Positions 56,015 to 64,000 of a DNA stretch of 64,000 nt are shown in pieces. This DNA comes from Sphingomonas sp. LY29 (GTDB lineage Bacteria; Pseudomonadota; Alphaproteobacteria; Sphingomonadales; Sphingomonadaceae): assembly GCF_035593985.1 (NCBI RefSeq), contig NZ_CP141587.1, forward strand, positions 1,302,001 through 1,366,000, written 5' to 3'. The position numbers and the translations under genes are program-made. Each line of letters opens with the position of its first letter. Positions within the stretch are counted from its first letter, which is position 1. Under the pieces are notes generated by a model. That model searched no databases. It was not told the origin of the DNA and saw nothing but the letters and a program-made list of their open reading frames with translations.

Positions 56015-57055
56015 CTAGCCGCTTCCCACAGCCTCGGCAATGCTCGACATGCCGCGCTCGCGGAGGCGCTTCGTCAACCCGTCGGCGATGCGGCGTGCAA
56101 GCCCCGGACCCTCGTAGACCAGCGCCGAATAGAGCTGGACGAGGCTCGCTCCCGCGACGATCCGTTCCCACGCGTCGTCGGCGCTTGCGATCCCGCCGGC
56201 CGCAATCAGCGGAAGCTGTCCGCCCGAGGCCGTGTGGAACGCATGCAACTGGGCGAGCGCAAGTGGCTTCAACGGTGCGCCCGACAAGCCGCCTTGTTCC
56301 CCGCGCTGTGAAGACTTCAGCGGCGGGCGCGAGACGGTGGTATTCGAGACGATTAGCGCGTCGATGCCGCTGTCGATCGAAGCGCGAACGATCCGGTCAT
56401 GGTCGCCCGCCTCGAGGTCGGGCGCGACCTTGAGGAAGACGGGCGGACCGCCGGTCGTCCGCGCCGCGCGCACGGCTTGAAGCAATTCGACGAGTTCGCC
56501 GCCCGCCTGCAGGTTACGCAGGCCCGGCGTATTGGGCGACGAAATGTTGACCGTCAGATAGTCCGCGACGGGCGCCATCCGCGCAATTCCATCGGCATAG
56601 TCGGCGATGCGATCGGCCGCATCCTTGTTGGCGCCGATGTTGACTCCGACGATGCCGCGCCGTTCGCGCTTGCGCAGCCGTTCCAGCGCCACCTGCTGCC
56701 CGTCATTATTGAAGCCCATGCGATTGATCACCGCGGCATCGTCGACCAGCCGGAACAGTCGGGGTCGCGGATTGCCTGCCTGCGGTTGGGGGGTAAGCGT
56801 CCCGACCTCGACGAAACCGAACCCCAGTTCGAGCATTGCGTCGGCGCATTCGGCATTCTTGTCGAACCCTGCGGCGAGACCGACGGGCGACGGGAAATGA
56901 ATCCCTGCCACCGTCGTCGCGAGTTCACCGGCAAAATGCGGGAGGGGTCGACGCGGCGGCAGGCCGAGGAATCGAACCGTCGCGCGGTGCGCGGTTTCCG
57001 GATCCATCGCGAACGTGATCGGTCTGACGAGGCGGTAAAGGTTCATGTCGTCCAT
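56015..57055 (-). CDS. pyrD: Dihydroorotate dehydrogenase (quinone), class 2
   Basis: 346-residue membrane-associated flavoenzyme of pyrimidine synthesis that reduces quinone. The N-terminal membrane-binding helix (YRLVRPITFAMDPETAHR) marks class 2. FMN and substrate segments: PVGLAAGFDKNAECADA, VGTLTPQPQAGNPRPRLFRL, RMGFNNDG and VNISSPNTPGLRNLQ. The catalytic Ser follows in this last region. The start at 57055 or 57046 (MNLYRLVRP) cannot be decided. Confidence 0.94.
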   Translation of the reverse strand: MDDMNLYRLVRPITFAMDPETAHRATVRFLGLPPRRPLPHFAGELATTVAGIHFPSPVGLAAGFDKNAECADAMLELGFGFVEVGTLTPQPQAGNPRPRLFRLVDDAAVINRMGFNNDGQQVALERLRKRERRGIVGVNIGANKDAADRIADYADGIARMAPVADYLTVNISSPNTPGLRNLQAGGELVELLQAVRAARTTGGPPVFLKVAPDLEAGDHDRIVRASIDSGIDALIVSNTTVSRPPLKSSQRGEQGGLSGAPLKPLALAQLHAFHTASGGQLPLIAAGGIASADDAWERIVAGASLVQLYSALVYEGPGLARRIADGLTKRLRERGMSSIAEAVGSG

Positions 57056-57167
57056 TCGTTCGTCGAATAATGCGTCACCTTGGCCTTGAGGCGGCGACGG
57101 GGTTTGTTCAAGACGCTCATCGAGTGCCGATCAACCCCGGCACGACATTGTTCGGAAAGGCCCCGCT

Positions 57168-59027
57168 TTGCTTCGATCGCTGCTGCTCGCCTCGACCTGC
57201 CTCCTTGCCGCCTGCGCCACGACCGCGCCCGACGCGCTGGTCGCCCCGCCCCCGGCCGAAGATGCCGCTGTCGCCACTCCGGTCGCCGCCCCGCGCGACC
57301 AGGCCGCCGAACTCAAGCAATTCTTCATCGATTACGACAAGGCGGAACTGGCGACCTCGCCGCTGAGCAAGGCCTATCGCGGAATCAAGGACGGCGATTA
57401 CGGCAAGCTCGATTCCTTTTCCGACGCCGATGCGATTGCCGACCGCGAGCTCGATCAGCGCACCGCCGACGCGATGGTTGCGCGCTTCCAGCGCGACGGC
57501 CTGAGCGCCGAAGACCAGTTGAGCTACGACCTGCTGACCTACCGCAACCAACGCGCGGCGAGCATCTTCGGCTATCGTCGCAACGCCTATGTCTTCGACC
57601 AGATGAATGGTGCGCAGGCTGACATTCCGGCCTTCCTGATCAACATTCACAAGGTCGAGAACGAGCAGGACGCCAAGGACTATATCAGCCGCATCAATGC
57701 CACCGGCCGCTACATCGACGAAGCCGTCGCCGAGTCGGTCGAGCGAGAGAAAATGGGCGTGCTTCCGCCAAAGTGGGTCTTCCCGCAGGTGCTGGAGCAG
57801 TCGCGCAACCTGATCAGTGGCGCGCCCTTCACCGCCGGCAGGGATAACGACCTCTATGCCGACTTCAAGGCGAAGGTCGGCAAGCTCGACATTCCGCAAG
57901 AGCGCAAGACGGCGCTGATCGCCGAAGCGCATGACGCGCTGATCACCTCGATGGGTCCCGCCTATCGTCGGATGATCGCGTCGCTGACCGCGCAATCGCG
58001 TCGGGCCGGCACCGACGATGGCATCTGGCGCTTCCGCGATGGCGCGGCGCAATATCAGGCGCTGCTCAAATATTACACGACCACCGACCTGACCGGCGAT
58101 CAGGTCCACGACCTCGGCCTGGCCCAGGTCGCGCGCATCCATGGCGAGATGGAGGCGATCAAGAACCAGGTCGGCTTCAAGGGGACCTTGCAGCAATTCT
58201 TTGCGCACGTCCGCGACGGCAAGCAATTCTACTATCCCAACACGCCCGCGGGCAAGCAGCGCTACATCGACGAATCGCTGAAGGCGCAGGCGCAGGTCCA
58301 GACCGCGCTTCCGCGCTATTTCGGCCGGCTTCCCAAGACCGCGCTGCTGATCAAGGCGGTCGAGCCGTTCCGCGAGAAGAGCGCGGGCAAGGCCTTCTAT
58401 AACGATCCGCCGCCTGATGGGTCGCGGCCGGGCACCTATTACGTCAACCTCTACGACATGAAGAACATGCCGTCGGTCGAGGTTGAGGCGCTCTTCTGTC
58501 ACGAAGGCATTCCCGGGCACCATCTGCAAGGCGCGCTGCTGAGCGAATTGAAGGAAGGCGAAGTGCCGCCGTTCCGCCAGTTCTCCGGCTACACCGCGAC
58601 CGACGAAGGCTGGGGCCTTTACGCCGAAAAATTGTGCAAGGAGATGGGGCTGTACACCGACCCCTATCGCGACTTCGGCCGGTTGCAGCTCGAACTTCAC
58701 CGCGCAATCCGGTTGGTCGTGGACAGCGGGCTCCATCACAAGCGCTGGAGCCGCGAGCAGGCGATCAAGTACGTCGAGGACAATAGCGCCGACGCCAAGG
58801 GCGGGATTGTGAAAGCGATCGAGCGCTACATCGTCTACCCGGGGCAGGCGACCGCCTACATGGTGGGCAAGCTGAAATATGAGGAGCTTCGCGCCCGGTC
58901 GAAGGAGGCGCTTGGCGACAAATATGACGATCGCGCCTTCCACGACACTGTCCTGTTGGCGGGATCGATGCCGCTCGACATGCTGGAGAAGCGCGTCGAC
59001 GACTGGATCGCGCGCACCAAGGGATAG
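57168..59027 (+). CDS. DUF885-family metallopeptidase-like lipoprotein
   Basis: 619-residue exported protein. TTG start at 57168 with GGAAAGG 7 bases upstream, giving MLRSLLLASTCLLAACATT, a lipoprotein signal with Cys at about 16. The DUF885 domain carries the zinc motif HEGIPGHH near residue 443, then ATDEGWGLYAEKL and LHRAIRLVVDSGLHHKRW. Family members are predicted M32-like carboxypeptidases or peptidases of the periplasm; the substrate is unknown. pyrD diverges upstream. Confidence 0.88.
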   Translation: MLRSLLLASTCLLAACATTAPDALVAPPPAEDAAVATPVAAPRDQAAELKQFFIDYDKAELATSPLSKAYRGIKDGDYGKLDSFSDADAIADRELDQRTADAMVARFQRDGLSAEDQLSYDLLTYRNQRAASIFGYRRNAYVFDQMNGAQADIPAFLINIHKVENEQDAKDYISRINATGRYIDEAVAESVEREKMGVLPPKWVFPQVLEQSRNLISGAPFTAGRDNDLYADFKAKVGKLDIPQERKTALIAEAHDALITSMGPAYRRMIASLTAQSRRAGTDDGIWRFRDGAAQYQALLKYYTTTDLTGDQVHDLGLAQVARIHGEMEAIKNQVGFKGTLQQFFAHVRDGKQFYYPNTPAGKQRYIDESLKAQAQVQTALPRYFGRLPKTALLIKAVEPFREKSAGKAFYNDPPPDGSRPGTYYVNLYDMKNMPSVEVEALFCHEGIPGHHLQGALLSELKEGEVPPFRQFSGYTATDEGWGLYAEKLCKEMGLYTDPYRDFGRLQLELHRAIRLVVDSGLHHKRWSREQAIKYVEDNSADAKGGIVKAIERYIVYPGQATAYMVGKLKYEELRARSKEALGDKYDDRAFHDTVLLAGSMPLDMLEKRVDDWIARTKG

Positions 59028-59062
59028 GCTGACTCGGCGCTCGGCCGGCGGTATGGGGCGGC

Positions 59063-60040
59063 ATGAATGTCTGCCTCACCGCGAACGCCGAGCCGCTGAG
59101 CGTCGCCGCGCTCTACTGCTTCGCGCGGTTCGCCGATTGCGGGGCGATCCGCGAGCCGCTCGATCGCCTGTGCCGCGAACAGGGCGTCCGCGGCACGCTG
59201 CTGCTCGCGTCGGAAGGGATCAATGGGACGATCGCCGGGCCTTCGGCAGGGATCGCAATCGTGGTCGATCACATTCGCGCCCTACCGGGCTGCGCCGATC
59301 TCGAGGTCAAATATTCGACCGCGGAGACGATGCCATTCTACCGCCTGAAGATCCGCATCAAGCGTGAGATCGTCACAATGGGCCAGCCGGACATCGATCC
59401 GTCGGCAAATGCCGGAACCTACGTCGAGCCCGAAGACTGGAACGACCTCATCTCGGACCCTGACACGATCGTCATCGATACGCGTAACGACTATGAAGTG
59501 GCGGTTGGCTCCTTTGCCGGGGCGATCGACCCGAAGACCGCCAGCTTTCGCGACTTTCCGTCCTGGTTCCGCGACACACGCGACGAACTGATCGGGAATG
59601 GAAAGCAACCACGTGTGGCGATGTTTTGCACCGGGGGCATCCGATGCGAAAAATCGACGGCGTTCCTCAGGCAAGAGGGCCTTGAGGACGTTCGCCACTT
59701 GAAGGGCGGCATCCTGAAATATCTGGAGCGAGTGCCCGAGCAGGAAAGCCTGTGGCGGGGCGAATGCTTCGTCTTCGACGAACGCGTCGCGGTCGGACAT
59801 GGCCTGCAGCCGGGGACGTACGAACTTTGCCGCGCCTGCCGCCGCCCGTTGAGTGCGCAGGACCGGTCGTCCCCGCATTACGAAGAAGGCGCCAGCTGCG
59901 GGGCGTGCCACGGCGAGCGGACCGACGAGCAGCGCCAATCCTACCGCGAGCGGCACCGCCAGCAGGTCCTGGCCGAGAAGCAGGGACGGCTTCACGTCGG
60001 CGCGGAGATTTCAAGGCGAGCGGATGACCGGGCCGACTGA
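59063..60040 (+). CDS. trhO: tRNA uridine(34) hydroxylase (rhodanese-like)
   Basis: 325-residue TrhO/YceA protein, which makes 5-hydroxyuridine at position 34 of tRNAs with O2. Seen: an N-terminal acylphosphatase-like part ([16 protein letters not shown]), the [16 protein letters not shown] linker, a rhodanese domain with active Cys in [16 protein letters not shown] near residue 187, and a C-terminal CRAC...CGAC cluster that probably binds zinc. The end overlaps the next gene by 17 bases. Confidence 0.93.
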   Translation: MNVCLTANAEPLSVAALYCFARFADCGAIREPLDRLCREQGVRGTLLLASEGINGTIAGPSAGIAIVVDHIRALPGCADLEVKYSTAETMPFYRLKIRIKREIVTMGQPDIDPSANAGTYVEPEDWNDLISDPDTIVIDTRNDYEVAVGSFAGAIDPKTASFRDFPSWFRDTRDELIGNGKQPRVAMFCTGGIRCEKSTAFLRQEGLEDVRHLKGGILKYLERVPEQESLWRGECFVFDERVAVGHGLQPGTYELCRACRRPLSAQDRSSPHYEEGASCGACHGERTDEQRQSYRERHRQQVLAEKQGRLHVGAEISRRADDRAD

Positions 60041-60659
60041 CCCGATCCTCTACAGCTTTCGCCGTTGCCCCTATGCCATCCGTGCTCGCTTGGCACTCGC
60101 GGTCAGCGGTACGCGGTACGAGCTTCGCGAAGTCAGCCTTCGATCGAAACCGGCGGAGATGCTGGCCGCCTCGCCAAAGGGAACGGTGCCGGTGCTGGTC
60201 CTGCCCGACTGCGTGATCGATCAAAGCCTCGACATCATGCGCTGGGCATTGAGGAAACACGATCCCGAAGACTGGCTTGAGCGCGACGATCAGACGCTGG
60301 TTGCCGCCAACGACGGTTCGTTCAAGCATGACCTCGATCGGTACAAATATCCCGACCGGCACGGCTGCAATCCGGTTGAGCACCGCGAAAGTGGGCTGGA
60401 ATTTCTTCGGATCCTCGATGCACGGCTGTCGACAACGACGTTCCTCGGCGGATCGGCAAGAGGTCTGACCGATGCCGCAATCGTCCCGTTCGTTCGCCAA
60501 TTCGCGGCCGTCGATGCCGACTGGTTCGCCGCCCAATCACTTCCGTCACTGAAGCGCTGGCTCCACGATACCCTGGCATCCGACCTCTTCGTATCCGTCA
60601 TGATGCGGGCGGCACCGTGGAGCCCGGCCGACCCTCCGGTCCAAATCCCGGCGCACTAG
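60024..60659 (+). CDS. Glutathione S-transferase
   Basis: 211-residue GST-fold protein. The thioredoxin-like N-terminal domain has [17 protein letters not shown], with a CPYA redox motif (Cys15) and then [19 protein letters not shown], the cis-Pro and glutathione-binding segment. The helical C-terminal domain follows. A CPYA start places it near the omega or beta-like Cys GSTs, which tend to act as thiol transferases (inference). It overlaps trhO, so translation is coupled. Confidence 0.88.
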   Translation: MTGPTDPILYSFRRCPYAIRARLALAVSGTRYELREVSLRSKPAEMLAASPKGTVPVLVLPDCVIDQSLDIMRWALRKHDPEDWLERDDQTLVAANDGSFKHDLDRYKYPDRHGCNPVEHRESGLEFLRILDARLSTTTFLGGSARGLTDAAIVPFVRQFAAVDADWFAAQSLPSLKRWLHDTLASDLFVSVMMRAAPWSPADPPVQIPAH

Positions 60660-60697
60660 CCTTCGGCAGCGGTTGAAAATCTCGTGTTTGTCGCCTA

Positions 60698-60720
60698 AAT
60701 CGGACTGGAAAGCTCCGATT
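60698..60720. promoter_or_regulatory. Inverted repeat before the SUF regulator (operator candidate)
   Basis: AATCGGA (60698-60704) and TCCGATT (60714-60720) form a perfect 7-bp inverted repeat with a 9-base spacer, 5 bases before the ATG. The size and position fit an autoregulatory site for the dimeric Rrf2 protein encoded next, which would control the whole SUF operon. Confidence 0.6.
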
Positions 60721-60725
60721 AAGAA

Positions 60726-61130
60726 ATGCGACTCACCCATCTTGCCGACTATGCGGTCGTGATGATGACCGCGGCCGCGCGCCGCAAGGCATCGTCGCGC
60801 CTGTCCGCGACCGAACTCGCCGAGGAAACCGGCGTGCCGCTCCCGACCGCGCAGAAGCTGATGCAGCGTCTTGCGACCGCGGGCCTGCTGGTCGGGCAAC
60901 GCGGCGCGGGCGGCGGTTACGCGCTGGCGCGCCCGGTCACCGATATCAGCCTGGCCGACATCGTCGAAGCGGTCGAAGGCCCGATCGCGCTGACGCAGTG
61001 CGCCGGCTCGGACGAAATCAGCGATTGTGCGCTCGATGCGCATTGCCGGCTCAAGCCGCACATGGGCGTCGTCGGCGCCAAGGTGCGTGGCGCACTCGGC
61101 GCGGTCAGCCTTCAGGAACTTGCCCAATGA
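60726..61130 (+). CDS. Rrf2-family SUF operon regulator
   Basis: 134-residue winged-helix regulator (IscR-like). The DNA-binding part is [20 protein letters not shown] and [20 protein letters not shown]. Three cysteines (Cys92, Cys101, Cys107) sit where IscR binds a [2Fe-2S] cluster, so it should sense Fe-S status. It leads the suf genes and overlaps sufB by ATGA. An inverted repeat just upstream is a probable target. Confidence 0.92.
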   Translation: MRLTHLADYAVVMMTAAARRKASSRLSATELAEETGVPLPTAQKLMQRLATAGLLVGQRGAGGGYALARPVTDISLADIVEAVEGPIALTQCAGSDEISDCALDAHCRLKPHMGVVGAKVRGALGAVSLQELAQ

Positions 61131-62614
61131 ACGAACAGACCGTGGTCAACAGCGACGAGCCCAATGCGGAATTCAAGGCGGCGATCGCCAAGGATTACGA
61201 GTGGGGCTTCTCGTCCGACATCGAACAGGAATTCGCGCCCAAGGGGCTGAGCGAAGATACCGTCCGCTTCATTTCCGCCAAAAAGGGCGAGCCCGAGTGG
61301 ATGCTCGACTGGCGCCTGAAGGCGTATCGCGCGTGGCTGGAGATGGAGGAGGTCGACTGGGCCAAGCTCGACATCCCGAAGATCGATTACCAGGACGCTT
61401 ATTATTACGCGGCGCCTAAGGCGAAGCCGAAGCTCGGCAGCCTCGACGAGGTCGATCCCGAGATTCTGCGCGTTTACGAGAAGCTCGGCATCCCGATCGA
61501 GGAGCAAAAGGTGCTCGCGGGCGTCGAGGGCGCGCGCAAGGTCGCGGTCGACGCGGTGTTCGACAGCGTCTCCGTCGCGACCACCTTCCGCGAGGAATTG
61601 AAGCGTGCGGGGGTCATCTTCCTCAGCATCTCCGAAGCGATCCGCGAATATCCGGAGCTGATCAAGAAGTACCTCGGCAGCGTCGTGCCGCAGCGCGACA
61701 ATGTCTTTGCCTGCCTCAACGCGGCGGTGTTCAGCGACGGCACCTTCGTGCTGGTCCCCGAAGGCGTGCGCTGTCCGATGGAGCTGTCGACTTATTTCCG
61801 GATCAACGCCGAAAATACCGGGCAGTTCGAGCGCACGCTGATCGTCGCCGAAAAGGGCAGCTACGTGTCCTACCTTGAGGGCTGCACCGCGCCGATGCGC
61901 GACGAAAACCAGTTGCACGCGGCAGTAGTCGAGATCTACGCGCACGAGGACGCCGAGGTAAAATATTCGACCGTTCAGAATTGGTATCCAGGCGACGCCG
62001 ACGGCAAGGGCGGCATCTTCAATTTCGTCACCAAGCGCGCGCTGTGCGCAGGCGACCGGTCGAAGGTGTCATGGACGCAGGTCGAAACCGGCAGCGCGAT
62101 CACCTGGAAATATCCGTCGTGCATCCTGAAGGGTAAGGACAGCGTCGGCGAATTCTATTCAGTTGCACTGACCAACAACCGGCAGCAGGCCGACACCGGC
62201 ACGAAGATGATCCACATCGGGTCGGGCAGCCGGTCGACGATCGTCAGCAAGGGCATCAGCGCGGGCCGCAGCGATAACACCTATCGCGGGCTGGTGAAGG
62301 TAATGCCGAATGCCGAAAATGTGCGCAACTTCACCCAGTGCGACAGTCTGCTGCTCGGCGGCGATTGCGGCGCGCACACGGTCCCCTACATCGAGGTGCG
62401 CAACCCGACCGCGACGATCGAGCATGAAGCGACGACCTCGAAGATCAGCGACGACCAATTGTTCTACGCGCAGATGCGCGGTCTCGACGCCGAAAGCGCG
62501 GTCGCGCTGATCGTCAACGGCTTCGCGCGCGACGTGTTGAAGCAACTGCCGATGGAGTTCGCGGTCGAGGCGCAGAAGCTGCTCGGTATCAGCCTCGAGG
62601 GAAGCGTCGGATGA
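61127..62614 (+). CDS. sufB: Fe-S cluster assembly protein SufB
   Basis: 495-residue scaffold subunit of the SufBCD complex, which builds Fe-S clusters with sulfur from SufS. Family segments: [50 protein letters not shown] and, near the end, [20 protein letters not shown] with the conserved Cys, then [20 protein letters not shown]. The start overlaps the regulator's stop. Two short unknown genes follow before sufC. Confidence 0.97.
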   Translation: MNEQTVVNSDEPNAEFKAAIAKDYEWGFSSDIEQEFAPKGLSEDTVRFISAKKGEPEWMLDWRLKAYRAWLEMEEVDWAKLDIPKIDYQDAYYYAAPKAKPKLGSLDEVDPEILRVYEKLGIPIEEQKVLAGVEGARKVAVDAVFDSVSVATTFREELKRAGVIFLSISEAIREYPELIKKYLGSVVPQRDNVFACLNAAVFSDGTFVLVPEGVRCPMELSTYFRINAENTGQFERTLIVAEKGSYVSYLEGCTAPMRDENQLHAAVVEIYAHEDAEVKYSTVQNWYPGDADGKGGIFNFVTKRALCAGDRSKVSWTQVETGSAITWKYPSCILKGKDSVGEFYSVALTNNRQQADTGTKMIHIGSGSRSTIVSKGISAGRSDNTYRGLVKVMPNAENVRNFTQCDSLLLGGDCGAHTVPYIEVRNPTATIEHEATTSKISDDQLFYAQMRGLDAESAVALIVNGFARDVLKQLPMEFAVEAQKLLGISLEGSVG

Positions 62615-62985
62615 TCGCGTTGGCTCTCCTGTCGATTCAGGCTTCGGCGATGCTCGCACCGCCGTCGGAGGTGGTTGTCATGGCCCGGCGGTTAAAGGAT
62701 TGGCGCGGCACGGCGTCGGCCAATGCGAAGGGCACGCGCTGCCGTACGGTCAAATCGACAGGAGATGCCGATCTTGACCGCATCGCCTGCGATTCGATGC
62801 GTTATTGCATGATCCAACTGACGCCCGATTTCACCGCGGCACGCGACAAGCGCCTTGCCAAGTCGGAGCGCGAAGCGCGGATGCGGCTGATCAATATTCG
62901 CCTGGCTCAGTGCAGCGAGCAGCAGCACGGGGTTCGTGTCGCCGACATGGTCGAGCGCCGGTTCCAACGGACGATCACCCAATGA
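62611..62985 (+). CDS. Unknown exported protein inside the suf operon, copy A
   Basis: 124-residue protein with a probable signal peptide ([16 protein letters not shown]). The mature part begins [17 protein letters not shown], a short motif seen in other small sphingomonad proteins of unknown role. It has four cysteines (44, 60, 66, 101) that could form two disulfides, and a basic C-terminal helix. No function is recognised. It overlaps sufB and the next gene, each by ATGA, so it is translated as part of the suf operon. Confidence 0.75.
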   Translation: MIALALLSIQASAMLAPPSEVVVMARRLKDWRGTASANAKGTRCRTVKSTGDADLDRIACDSMRYCMIQLTPDFTAARDKRLAKSEREARMRLINIRLAQCSEQQHGVRVADMVERRFQRTITQ

Positions 62986-63392
62986 TCGCCCTTACCCTCA
63001 CCGCGCTTGCGCTCACCGGCACGACCGAACTTGAGACGCTCGACCGGGCGGTCGAGACCTGCGCGCGCGACGTGGTCAATCCGGCCTTCGCGGCCGAAGC
63101 CAAGCGCCGCAGCGGGTTCATGACCGGCATCTTTCGCGAGCAGGAAGAACTGGTCGCCGCGCGCCTCGACCTGTCGAACCGCCGCCGCGTTCTGCGCGAA
63201 GCGGGCGTGACCGCGATCAAGGGCGGCGACAGCGAAATCACCCTTTCCCTCGCGAGCCAGGCGATTGAAGATCGCCAGCGCGCCCTCAACGACCGCCGCA
63301 TGCTGGAAGGCATGCGCAACGAAGCCATGGATGCGAAGCGCCGGTTCTACCTGTCGCACTGCGCCACCGCCTCCGCCAAGGACCGCAATTGA
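62982..63392 (+). CDS. Unknown, probably exported protein inside the suf operon, copy B
   Basis: 136-residue protein. A short hydrophobic N terminus ([13 protein letters not shown]) is a possible signal peptide or anchor. The rest is strongly helical and charged, with likely coiled coil at about 55-120 (EQEELVAARLDLSNRRRVLR, QAIEDRQRALNDRRML). Cys27 and Cys127 could pair. No homologue is recognised. It overlaps copy A (ATGA) and sufC (TGATG). It is not obviously related to copy A beyond the shared MIAL start. Confidence 0.72.
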   Translation: MIALTLTALALTGTTELETLDRAVETCARDVVNPAFAAEAKRRSGFMTGIFREQEELVAARLDLSNRRRVLREAGVTAIKGGDSEITLSLASQAIEDRQRALNDRRMLEGMRNEAMDAKRRFYLSHCATASAKDRN

Positions 63393-64000
63393 TGCTGATT
63401 ATCGACAACCTCCACGCCACCGTCGGTGGCAAGACCATCCTCAATGGGCTGACGCTCACGGTCCCGACCGGCGAGATCCACGCAATTATGGGTCCAAACG
63501 GCGCCGGCAAGTCGACGCTCGCATACGCGCTCGGCGGCCGTCCCGGATACGAAGTGACCGACGGTAGCGTCACGCTCGACGGGCACGATCTTCTCGCGCT
63601 CGAGCCGCATGAGCGAGCAGGCGCAGGGCTTTTCCTGGGCTTCCAATATCCCGTCGAAATCCCCGGCGTTTCCTATCTTCAGTTCCTGCGCGAGAGCCTC
63701 AATGCACAGCGGCGTGCGCGCGGCGACGCCGACCTGTCGGGCGCGGAGTTCATTCGCCTTGCCAAGGCGCAGGCCGCGACACTGGGTATGGACTCTGAAA
63801 TGCTCAAGCGTCCCGTCAATGTCGGCTTTTCCGGCGGCGAGAAGAAGCGCGCAGAGATGGTACAGATGGGCATCATGGGACCCAAGCTCGCGATCCTCGA
63901 TGAGACCGACAGCGGCCTCGACATCGACGCGCTAAAGAGCGTCGGCGCGGGCATCAATGCGATCATGCGCGATCCGCAGAAATCGGTGCTGCTGATCACT
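63392..64000 (+). CDS. sufC: Fe-S cluster assembly ATPase SufC (partial)
   Basis: First 203 residues; the gene continues past the right edge. It is the ABC-type ATPase of the SufBCD scaffold. Walker A is GPNGAGKST (residues 34-42), the SufC-specific FLGFQYPVEIPGVSYLQFLR is present, followed by the signature FSGGEKKRAEM and Walker B LAILDETDSGLDID. The ATG overlaps the TGA of the preceding unknown gene. sufD and sufS presumably follow outside the window. Confidence 0.97.
   Translation, partial: MLIIDNLHATVGGKTILNGLTLTVPTGEIHAIMGPNGAGKSTLAYALGGRPGYEVTDGSVTLDGHDLLALEPHERAGAGLFLGFQYPVEIPGVSYLQFLRESLNAQRRARGDADLSGAEFIRLAKAQAATLGMDSEMLKRPVNVGFSGGEKKRAEMVQMGIMGPKLAILDETDSGLDIDALKSVGAGINAIMRDPQKSVLLIT

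Noticed and set aside
60998..61126. 43-residue N-terminal extension of SufB
   Set aside because: It is read out of frame through the regulator gene; the ATGA overlap at 61127 gives the normal N terminus.

Overview
The window is a high-GC, gene-dense, chromosomal stretch from an alphaproteobacterium, most likely a member of the Sphingomonadaceae (Sphingomonas or a close relative). The basis is the gene families and their arrangement: an infA-maf-RNase E/G-like-yacG-tRNA-Phe run, sucC next to etfBA, a CDC48-type AAA ATPase, a single bifunctional RelA/SpoT protein, GIN-domain (DUF2807) proteins, DUF1489, CC_3452 and CarD proteins, a TonB-dependent receptor with a proline-rich tail, and a SUF operon led by an Rrf2 regulator. 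TTG and GTG starts are common. No rRNA, insertion sequence, prophage, integron or CRISPR array is visible. No stretch longer than 300 bases lacks a gene; the largest gaps are 19432-19657, which holds a candidate small RNA, and 39619-39817, which holds the infC terminator.

Layout. 1-2403: end of a proton-pumping pyrophosphatase gene, then infA, maf, a short RNase E/G-like gene, yacG and tRNA-Phe. 2409-7240 (minus): a membrane protein and a type I secretion locus (RTX substrate, ABC exporter, membrane-fusion protein) in which the substrate gene has lost its 5' part. 7356-14589: nhaA, lysA, etfA/etfB/sucC, dinB and carD. 14712-19431: two GIN-domain envelope proteins, DUF1489, mgtE, a cyclophilin and a short-chain dehydrogenase. 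19432-25181: candidate sRNA, CDC48 ATPase, MFS transporter, PmtA-like methyltransferase and phospholipase D-like protein. 25316-36615: rpoZ, an HxlR regulator diverging from a small secreted protein, the (p)ppGpp synthetase/hydrolase, malic enzyme, mutS and glnD. 36676-45105 (minus): TonB-dependent receptor, infC, a cytochrome bd operon and thrS. 45168-57055: two glycosyltransferases, a run from a YjgN-like protein and an M48 peptidase to glyoxalases I and II, and a pyrD-ggt-fadD run. 57168-64000: DUF885 peptidase-like lipoprotein, trhO, a glutathione S-transferase and the SUF iron-sulfur operon, cut at the right edge inside sufC.

How the genes work together. Translation and nucleotide housekeeping (infA, infC, thrS, tRNA-Phe, trhO, maf), stress and nitrogen signalling (RelA/SpoT, RpoZ, CarD, GlnD), repair (mutS, dinB), central carbon and electron transfer (sucC, etfAB, maeB, cydAB), lysine and pyrimidine synthesis (lysA, pyrD), ion handling (nhaA, mgtE, hppA) and Fe-S assembly (suf) dominate. 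Gene packing is extreme. Many same-strand neighbours overlap by ATGA, and five of about ten convergent gene ends share one 4-base palindromic stop overlap.

No clearly new multi-gene system is evident. The features most worth attention are the candidate sRNA at 19494-19558, the decayed type I secretion substrate with its 14-bp intercistronic stem-loop, the ATA start of infC, the CydX-like gene with no canonical start, and two uncharacterised, probably exported proteins embedded between sufB and sufC.
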